Positions 58,159 to 64,000 of a DNA stretch of 64,000 nucleotides are shown piece by piece (the stretch's first letter is position 1; each line of letters starts with the position of its first letter). The position numbers were made by a program, and so were the translations under genes. The DNA comes from Nitrospira sp. (GTDB taxonomy: Bacteria > Nitrospirota > Nitrospiria > Nitrospirales > Nitrospiraceae): NCBI GenBank assembly GCA_024998595.1, contig JACOEK010000003.1, positions 310,001 through 374,000 on the forward strand, read 5' to 3'. Below the pieces are notes generated by a model. The model was not told the origin of the DNA and did not search any database. It saw nothing but the letters and a program-made list of their open reading frames with translations.

Positions 58159-58908
58159 CTAAAAGGTCACGCCAAGCCCCCCGGCGATGATATGGGTGCG
58201 ATAGTTCAAGGTGAACGATGGCCCGCGAGCCCCATTCGTGAATTCACTCTCCCATTGATAATTCGCCACGAAATATTTGTACTCCGTGAAGAGAAACAGG
58301 CGGTCCGTGACATTGGCCCGGACGCCGCCGAGAAACTGGTATGCAAATGCACCGTCGGCTGCATTTTCATGCACCACACCGATAGTGCTATGCTGGAGAT
58401 TCAGATCCCGCGCAAATCCTCCCGACAATCCCGCTCCGATTCCGATATACGGCTGAATCGTTTCTCCCGGATAGCGCAGCAACAGATTCGCCATGGCGTT
58501 GATCGATTGCAGACGGAAATTCGCCGATCTCGTCACGCCCCCACTCGTGGCCGTGGGGGCAGTTACTTTTCCGTCGAGCCCAGAGAATTCGGCCTCCAAG
58601 CCTACATACCGGCCGGCAAATGCGGGGAAAAATCCGATCTTTAATCCACCGCCGAGTCCGCCCTGAACGTCCGTATTCGTAAACGGGTCTTCCTGCAACC
58701 GGACGGGGCGATTCAAAGGACGACTCCCCTGCATGTAGATGCTGATGTACATTTCCGTTTTCGTGTCTGCCGATTTCGCCTCAGCCGATGTGGCCGGAGA
58801 CTCCGCAGCGCTCGTTGCAGGATCGGCTGCCAGCGACGGAGGGGGATAGGCCGACACCAATACACCGGTGAACAACACGGCAACCAGAGAGCAGCATACT
58901 GATTTCAT
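58159..58908 (-). CDS. Outer-membrane beta-barrel protein
   Basis: A 249-residue protein with a signal peptide (MKSVCCSLVAVLFTGVLVSA) and an Ala/Ser-rich spacer. The rest alternates in a barrel pattern (YISIYMQGSRPLN, GLKIGFFPAFAGRYVGLEAE, LFLFTEYKYFVANY) and ends in Phe (GGLGVTF), typical for barrel insertion. It resembles OmpA/OmpW-like small barrels. AGGAG precedes the ATG at 58908. Confidence 0.8.
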   Translation of the reverse strand: MKSVCCSLVAVLFTGVLVSAYPPPSLAADPATSAAESPATSAEAKSADTKTEMYISIYMQGSRPLNRPVRLQEDPFTNTDVQGGLGGGLKIGFFPAFAGRYVGLEAEFSGLDGKVTAPTATSGGVTRSANFRLQSINAMANLLLRYPGETIQPYIGIGAGLSGGFARDLNLQHSTIGVVHENAADGAFAYQFLGGVRANVTDRLFLFTEYKYFVANYQWESEFTNGARGPSFTLNYRTHIIAGGLGVTF

Positions 58909-59090
58909 GGGTGACTCCTGTGAATACGTGGCAAAACAGGACCAGAACGGCATGCAATAGGCCACTCATATCATGAGGGAAGTGCGCCACAAACTGATTC
59001 GGCAGTTTCCGCAGTACGCCATGCCGTCAGCAGGCGGGAACGAGTGAGGCGTCGATAATGGTAGGTTTTCGTACGTACAGAGGTCGGCAG

Positions 59091-59681
59091 TTACGCTTCG
59101 ATGAGGAACTGTCTGATGGTTTCCGGTGGAACCAGACCAACCAGCAGTTGGTTATCCGACCGTTGAAGCAGCGGCACGCCCTGGTGTTCCGTCTCTGCCC
59201 AAAGATCTGCCCATCCATTGAGTACCCGATCAACGGACGGCGCGGCCGATCCGGCAACCTCCGTTCCTGCAAACCCATGACGTTCCGCTTCCACCTGCAA
59301 CAATCGTTCATCGGAGAGATCCAAATCATTCACCCAGAACACCCGATACAACGAACGGATGAACTCACCGGCTCTCCCAGGATGAATGCGCAGTGCGCGA
59401 GCCGCCGCAGCGATGGCGAACCTGGTCCGTGGCTTTCCCGTCGGCACTGTGATGGACAGTTCCGGCGCGAGCCGACGGACCATCTCCACCTCTTGGTTCA
59501 ATTCGGCGCGTAAATGTCCGGCCCAGGTTGCCCTGGGCGTAGGCAAATGCGGGGCATGCTGCACCCCATGCCAGGAAATCTGCTCCATGACACCAAGCCC
59601 ATGAAGACGTTCATGCATCGCATAACAGAACGGGCAGTTGAAATCGCTGTACAATCGAAATTGAGTGATAGTGTCCGTCAT
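59091..59681 (-). CDS. DsbA/FrnE-family thioredoxin-fold protein
   Basis: A 196-residue thioredoxin-like protein with CPFC at residues 16-19 (YSDFNCPFCYAMHERL) and the helical insertion common to FrnE-type DsbA relatives (RLAPELSITVPTGKPRTRFA). No signal peptide, so it is a cytoplasmic disulphide oxidoreductase or isomerase. The GVP cis-Pro motif is present (QGVPLL). The ATG at 59681 overlaps by one base the stop codon that the cyclase gene would have without its frameshift (see the region 59678-59771). Confidence 0.8.
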   Translation of the reverse strand: MTDTITQFRLYSDFNCPFCYAMHERLHGLGVMEQISWHGVQHAPHLPTPRATWAGHLRAELNQEVEMVRRLAPELSITVPTGKPRTRFAIAAAARALRIHPGRAGEFIRSLYRVFWVNDLDLSDERLLQVEAERHGFAGTEVAGSAAPSVDRVLNGWADLWAETEHQGVPLLQRSDNQLLVGLVPPETIRQFLIEA

Positions 59682-59771
59682 TGAGCAGCCGGGGACGGAA
59701 GGAGAGCAATGATGCGCACGGGCGCGCCCGTACCTCCGGCAATTTTCATCGGCAGCGCCACCAGGGTGGCG
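59678..59771 (-). other. Out-of-frame C-terminal remnant of the cyclase gene
   Basis: In the neighbouring frame this segment encodes GATLVALPMKIAGGTGAPVR and then IIALL, the standard end of the cyclase family. It is cut off from the main frame by a missing base at the run CCC (59772-59774). It would end on a TGA overlapping the DsbA-like ATG (ATGA). Confidence 0.8.
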
Positions 59772-60504
59772 CCCGATAGGGAACTTCTTCAAGACCTGCC
59801 ACGTTCTCAAGCCCATACAGTCCGGCAGCATTGACGATCCGATGCACAACAAAATCCTGAGACGGCCCGTAATCGATGCTGGGCGTATCGATGCCGATTC
59901 CGGAAATGTGTCGCTGGCTCACGAGAAGCTCTGCGACTTCTCTGGAGAAGCCGGGGAAATGGAGCGTTGTCGGAACATCCGGCGTCGCGCTGCCGAAATA
60001 TCGCTCGCGGTCTTTCCAGTATGTGCCCCAGCCGGTCAGCATCATGACGATGGCGCCCGGGGGGATGGCCCCATGGCTGGCCTCCCACCGATGGACGTCA
60101 CTGATGGATAGGCGATAATCACGATCAACGGCCGCCGCCGCACGCACATCGATGACGACCGCAGGCCCCATTAAATGCTCGACTGGAATTCCGTCGATCC
60201 CCGCTTGGCCCTGCGCAAAATGAATGGGCGCATCCATGTGTGTGCCTGCATGCTCCGACAGTGCCACCTGCCCAGTGGCATACCAGTCTTCTGTTGCCGT
60301 GCCACCCCGTTGCATAGAGTCGCGATGAAACGGAGGATTGCTGGGCCACACTTGAGTCGTTTCATCAAAGGGGTACGTCAGGTCAAGCACTCTCGGCCCC
60401 GCCCCGGAGGCCCAAGACCAGCCCAGAACCGCCCATTCAATCACCACACAGGCGATCAGAGCCGATCGCGTAAGCTGACGAAGAGACCTTGCCTTTGGAA
60501 CCAT
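59746..60504 (-). CDS. Cyclase / kynurenine-formamidase-like metal hydrolase, frameshifted near the end
   Basis: A 252-residue product with a signal-like helix (ALIACVVIEWAVLGWSWASG), so probably periplasmic. The PF04199 metal site is present: HAGTHMDAPIHF (HxGTHxDxPxHF), with ISGIGIDTPSIDYG downstream. The family hydrolyses amide or lactone bonds using metals. The frame as given ends VPYRAPPWWRCR; family members continue RGATLVALPMKIAGG. Inserting one G at 59772-59774 (GGG to GGGG) restores this. Either a true frameshift or an assembly error. Start at the ATG at 60504. Confidence 0.75.
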   Translation of the reverse strand: MVPKARSLRQLTRSALIACVVIEWAVLGWSWASGAGPRVLDLTYPFDETTQVWPSNPPFHRDSMQRGGTATEDWYATGQVALSEHAGTHMDAPIHFAQGQAGIDGIPVEHLMGPAVVIDVRAAAAVDRDYRLSISDVHRWEASHGAIPPGAIVMMLTGWGTYWKDRERYFGSATPDVPTTLHFPGFSREVAELLVSQRHISGIGIDTPSIDYGPSQDFVVHRIVNAAGLYGLENVAGLEEVPYRAPPWWRCR

Positions 60505-60934
60505 GATTACCCCCAACGTAAGTGACGGCGGCCCGGCGCGGCCATGTCGGGCGCACATACGGTACCCTCTCACATCCCGGTAGCGCAACGGACAAGGTTC
60601 GATCACCATGTTTGCTTTTCCGGACATCGATGCTCATAAGTGGGACTGAATTAATTCAACTTCCAAAGCGCACATGGACCTCGAATTAATACCTCCACTC
60701 GAACTTAACATATGCATCACAGATCATTGTTTTTAAAGATATCTTATATCATCTACAAACACGCATTCATTCTCAACGTTTAGATAATTAACCGCCCATT
60801 CTTTGGGTGGATTCCCCCATGCATTGAGCGAAGAAGCTCCGACGATTCGTCAAGTTTCCTCTGCCGCCCGCCGATACAGGCCATAACCTGAAGTACGTAC
60901 GCGCGTACCGAACTATGTCTGCGCCAGACCGATC
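60505..60934. other. AT-rich intergenic region before the HD-GYP gene
   Basis: 430 bases without a gene. Bases 60640-60800 are much richer in A/T than the surroundings and contain a perfect palindrome and a second copy of its core (GAATTAAT at 60683). The rest is unremarkable. A regulatory region or a scar of transfer is possible. Confidence 0.45.
60647..60658. promoter_or_regulatory. Palindrome TGAATTAATTCA
   Basis: A perfect 12-base palindrome in the AT-rich stretch. GAATTAAT recurs 35 bases further on. It has the form of a dimeric regulator's operator; the regulator is unknown. Confidence 0.35.
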
Positions 60935-62275
60935 ATGGCACTAGTCAAAACATCCGACGATAACAGGAAACTCGACAAGTCCGACACACTCGTACTCAGC
61001 CCGGAGAATCTTCGGGTGGGGATGTATGTCGATCTGAATTGCGGCTGGTTCAAACATCCCTTCCCGCGACGCTCGTTCAAACTGAGTTCCCCGAGCCAAA
61101 TCGCCACGATTAAGGGGCTTGGTCTCAGCACCGTCCTGGTCTACCCCCGAGAATCAGACCCGGACCCGGATGCAGAGGGAACGCCGGCCGAAACCGCGCC
61201 GACCTCGACCGCCGTGGCGGAACCGGAAATAGCATCTCCTCCGGAAGAGACCGCTACCGATACGGATCCTCCTCCCACGGAACAAGAGCTTCCGACGCAT
61301 GGCGACTATCATCAAGCAGTAGAATTGGCCTCTGAGACCTACCGCCAGATGCTCGGCACCAGTACTCAAATGATGGACGATCTCACGAACGGCTCAGAAG
61401 AAGGCATGCGCTCCGCCGAAACCATGATCGGCGGCATCAGCGCACTGTTGACCAATACGGAGTCCGCCGGCACCGTGGCCAGCGCCTTCGACCCCGAAGA
61501 TGTCGGCGATGCAAGCGTCCTCCATTCACTGAACGTGGCGACACTCTCCATGATGGTGGCCCAGCAATTTGACATCGACCAGGACGCGCTGCAGATGATC
61601 GGCCTGGCGGGCCTTTTGCTCGACATCGGGGAGCGGCGTATTCCGCGTCATATTCTAGAGACCCGTGCGCGGCGGTCAGAAACGGAACATGTTAAGTACC
61701 AACTGCATCCCTATCTCGGGGTGGAAATGCTGCGAGGATTTCCCGGCATTCCCGAAGAGGTCTTGGACGTGATCCGAAGCCACCATGAACGACTGGATGG
61801 TTCCGGATACCCTGAGAAGTTGAAAGGGGATCAGATTTCATTTCCTGCGAGAATCGTCAGCGCCGTCGATCACTACGACACTCTGGTCAACAGTCTCTAC
61901 GCCGAGGAAGCGCTTTCACCGGCGGAGGCGCTGGCGACCATGTACAAGCATCAAAAACAGCTGTTTTCAACCGAGGTCGTGGTGGCCCTGATTCACACGT
62001 TGGGCGTCTATCCTCCGGGAACCGTCGTGTCCTTGTCCGATGGTTCGTTCGGCCTCGTCCTGAACATCAACTTCAAAAATCGCATGAAGCCTCTGGTGTT
62101 GATTTACCATCCCACTCCGGGCCACGAACCCCACACCGTCGATCTCCTGCAAGACCCGGCTCTCACCATTCTCCGTGCCGTGCCTCGCGAGGAGCTGCCC
62201 CGCCCGATCGTCGACTTCTTCCGGCTCAAACGGTGGACGGGTTATTTCATCCAATCCACCATGCGTACGGCATAA
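60935..62275 (+). CDS. HD-GYP domain protein (DUF3391 N-terminal domain), HD motif altered
   Basis: A 446-residue protein of the cyclic di-GMP phosphodiesterase class. It starts with a DUF3391 domain (LRVGMYVDLNCGWFKHPF, about 25-75), a Pro/Thr/Glu-rich linker (about 80-125) and the HD-GYP domain (about 190-340). HHERLDGSGYP is intact and the first His (HSLNVATLS) is present, but the HD dyad reads LLLDIGERRIP, so the metal-binding His of the usual LLHDIGK is a Leu. Catalysis may be lost or reduced. It would fit with the two PilZ proteins in this window. Confidence 0.85.
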   Translation: MALVKTSDDNRKLDKSDTLVLSPENLRVGMYVDLNCGWFKHPFPRRSFKLSSPSQIATIKGLGLSTVLVYPRESDPDPDAEGTPAETAPTSTAVAEPEIASPPEETATDTDPPPTEQELPTHGDYHQAVELASETYRQMLGTSTQMMDDLTNGSEEGMRSAETMIGGISALLTNTESAGTVASAFDPEDVGDASVLHSLNVATLSMMVAQQFDIDQDALQMIGLAGLLLDIGERRIPRHILETRARRSETEHVKYQLHPYLGVEMLRGFPGIPEEVLDVIRSHHERLDGSGYPEKLKGDQISFPARIVSAVDHYDTLVNSLYAEEALSPAEALATMYKHQKQLFSTEVVVALIHTLGVYPPGTVVSLSDGSFGLVLNINFKNRMKPLVLIYHPTPGHEPHTVDLLQDPALTILRAVPREELPRPIVDFFRLKRWTGYFIQSTMRTA

Positions 62276-62341
62276 GGCGGCGCGCTACAGATCTGCTCAG
62301 ATCACTGGCAGCGGCGCGGTGCAGTATGGTATCTCCCAAGC

Positions 62342-64000
62342 ATGGCTCTCCCCCGTGTGCTCCTCATCATTCCCCCGCTGACGCAATTAAACACGCCCTA
62401 TCCCGCGACCGCCTATCTCGCAGGCTTCTTGCGGTCCCGGGGGTATGAGGCGGAGCAGGCCGATCTTGGCCTCGACATGATTCTGCGTCTCTTCTCACGG
62501 GCCGGACTACAGGAAGCGTTTCGTCGCATCAAGGCACATAGGAGGCCTTGGCGCGGAGAGGTGCAGCAATTCCTGGCGCTCGAAGACAGTTACCTCGCAA
62601 CCATCGAACCGGTCATCGCCTTCCTGCAAGGGAAGGACCCTATGCTGGCCCCGCATCTCGCCCGCCCGGGATTTCTTCCCGAGGGCCCACGCTTTGCCGC
62701 CGACGGGCGACCGGGACCAGGACCGTTCGTCACTTCCCCGACCGACAATGCCCGACACCGCGCCACGCTATATATCGAGGATCTGACGGATCTGCTCCAC
62801 GAAACGATTGCGCCGCACCTGTCCCTGAACCGGTATGCCGAACAGATCATGCAGGCGACCTCCTCCTTCGACCGGATTGAAAAGGCTTTGGCTGCCCCCC
62901 TCAGCTTCACCGACGAACTTCTCCTCCAGGCCCTCGAGCCTCACCTCCTCCGCAGCTCGCCCGATGTCGTGGGTCTCACTGTGCCTTTTCCAGGCAATCT
63001 ATTCGGCGCCTTGCGCATAGCTCAAGCGATCAAAGCGCGGCGCCCAGCTACGGCCGTTGTCCTTGGCGGTGGGTATGTGAACACCGAACTTCGGCGCTTG
63101 AAGGATACGCGGCTCTTCCAATACGCGGACTACGTCACGCTCGATGACGGTGAACGCCCTTTTCTTTGCCTGCTCGACTTCCTGGCGGGGGGACGGTCTC
63201 AAACCATGCTCTGCCGGACCTTTGTGCTGGCCGACCGGCAGGTTCTCTTCCGAGACGGGAGTACCGAGCCGGACATACCTATGCACGAACTCGGCACCCC
63301 GACCTACAATGGACTTCCGCTGGGCCGTTACCTCTCGATCCTGGACAGCCTTAACCCGATGCACCGGCTTTGGTCGGAAGGCCATTGGAACAAACTGACC
63401 GTCGCCCACGGCTGCTATTGGAAACAATGCACGTTCTGCGATGTCGGGCTGAGTTACATTGCGCGCTATGAAATGACGCCGACCGATGTCTTGATGAGGC
63501 AGATTGACGCCCTCATCCGTGAGACCGGCCAGCGCGGGTTTCACTTCGTCGATGAGGCCGCCCCGCCTGCCGCGTTAAAAGCGCTTGCGCTTCGCTTGCT
63601 GGAGACAGACCAGACCATTTCCTGGTGGGGAAATATTCGCTTCGAAGAAGCCTTTTCACCGGATCTGGCAAGACTCCTGGCAGCCTCCGGCTGCATAGCC
63701 CTCACGGCAGGACTCGAAGCGGCATCGGACCGTTTGCTCAGGCAGATGAAAAAGGGGATCACCGTAGACCAAACCGCCCGAGTGGCCGCGGCGTTCCGCC
63801 ATGCCGGCATCCTGGTTCATGCCTACCTCATGTACGGACTCCCTGGTGAGACCATCGCCGACACGGTGGATTCTCTGGAACGCGTGCGGCAATTGTTTGC
63901 GAACAATCTGTTGCAGTCGGCCTTCTGGCACCGCTTCACCGTCACCGCTCACAGTCCGGTGGGACTCAATCCCGCCACGGAAGGCATCACCATCCTCGGT
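62342..64000 (+). CDS. B12-binding radical SAM protein (3' end outside window)
   Basis: The frame is open to the last base, so the gene is truncated by the window; 553 codons are visible. The start MALPRVLLIIPPLTQLNTPY with AYLAGFLRSRGYE matches the B12-binding-domain radical SAM proteins. PDVVGLTVPFPGNLFGALRI and VVLGGGYVNTELRRL belong to the cobalamin domain. The radical SAM cysteines are in HGCYWKQCTFCDV, with four residues between the first two Cys (CxxxxCxxC), a variant known in this group. FHFVDEAAPP and GLPGETIADTVDSL follow. Substrate unknown. The ATG at 62342 has a weak ribosome site. Confidence 0.82.
   Translation, partial: MALPRVLLIIPPLTQLNTPYPATAYLAGFLRSRGYEAEQADLGLDMILRLFSRAGLQEAFRRIKAHRRPWRGEVQQFLALEDSYLATIEPVIAFLQGKDPMLAPHLARPGFLPEGPRFAADGRPGPGPFVTSPTDNARHRATLYIEDLTDLLHETIAPHLSLNRYAEQIMQATSSFDRIEKALAAPLSFTDELLLQALEPHLLRSSPDVVGLTVPFPGNLFGALRIAQAIKARRPATAVVLGGGYVNTELRRLKDTRLFQYADYVTLDDGERPFLCLLDFLAGGRSQTMLCRTFVLADRQVLFRDGSTEPDIPMHELGTPTYNGLPLGRYLSILDSLNPMHRLWSEGHWNKLTVAHGCYWKQCTFCDVGLSYIARYEMTPTDVLMRQIDALIRETGQRGFHFVDEAAPPAALKALALRLLETDQTISWWGNIRFEEAFSPDLARLLAASGCIALTAGLEAASDRLLRQMKKGITVDQTARVAAAFRHAGILVHAYLMYGLPGETIADTVDSLERVRQLFANNLLQSAFWHRFTVTAHSPVGLNPATEGITILG

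Overview
The window is a GC-rich (roughly 60 % by eye), densely packed bacterial chromosome segment. I see no tRNA, rRNA, insertion sequence, prophage or CRISPR array. The gene content (soluble NAD-type formate dehydrogenase with a FocA-like channel, B12-dependent ribonucleotide reductase, B12-binding radical SAM protein, topoisomerase IB, DUF748 protein, many small membrane proteins) and a family of intergenic repeats with a GCTGCGGCC core suggest a member of Nitrospirota, most likely Nitrospira. This comes from recall of gene content, not from a search.

Layout. 1-9.7 kb: the end of an unrecognised gene, ligA, a CBS/DUF21 transporter, the rlpA-ACT-cupin group, topoisomerase IB, a DUF748 protein and a lipoprotein RidA. 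9.7-16.9 kb: a PilZ protein, class II ribonucleotide reductase (nrdJ) with an upstream region carrying two NrdR-like boxes and a DnaA box, small membrane proteins and an AmpG-like permease. 17-26 kb: a leftward cluster encoding two universal stress proteins flanking a cupredoxin, an unknown 456-aa protein, FdsG-FdsB-FdsA formate dehydrogenase and a formate channel. 26.3-28 kb: a rightward hydrolase-Usp pair. 28-38 kb: mtaB-miaB tRNA methylthiotransferases, an oxidative DNA repair/sanitation group (exonuclease, MutT, short MutY), PilZ, an acetate-type transporter and an SDR.

38-48.6 kb: a YhaN/YhaO (SbcCD-like) pair, a metallothionein-like peptide divergent from an ECF sigma factor with a Cys-rich tail, a RelE/ParE-type toxin-antitoxin module, an IscA-fold protein without cysteines, a Nudix hydrolase, an RlmL-like methyltransferase and a GT20 trehalose-phosphate synthase. 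48.6-64 kb: a lipoprotein with a 26-residue tandem repeat, Lon, MsrB, several exported proteins, a ClpX variant, an outer-membrane barrel protein, a cyclase gene interrupted by an apparent one-base frameshift and coupled to a DsbA-like gene, an HD-GYP protein with a substituted HD motif, and the start of a B12-binding radical SAM gene that runs off the window.

How it fits together. Formate uptake and NAD-linked oxidation (17-22.6 kb) plus an acetate-family transporter point to use of simple organic acids alongside a core lifestyle not visible here. Stress handling is a strong theme: three Usp proteins, Lon, ClpX, MsrB, MutT/MutY, metal-thiol proteins. Two PilZ proteins and an HD-GYP protein indicate c-di-GMP signalling. 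Four copies of a repeat with inverted ends sit between genes, three of them between convergent genes, where they may act as two-way terminators.
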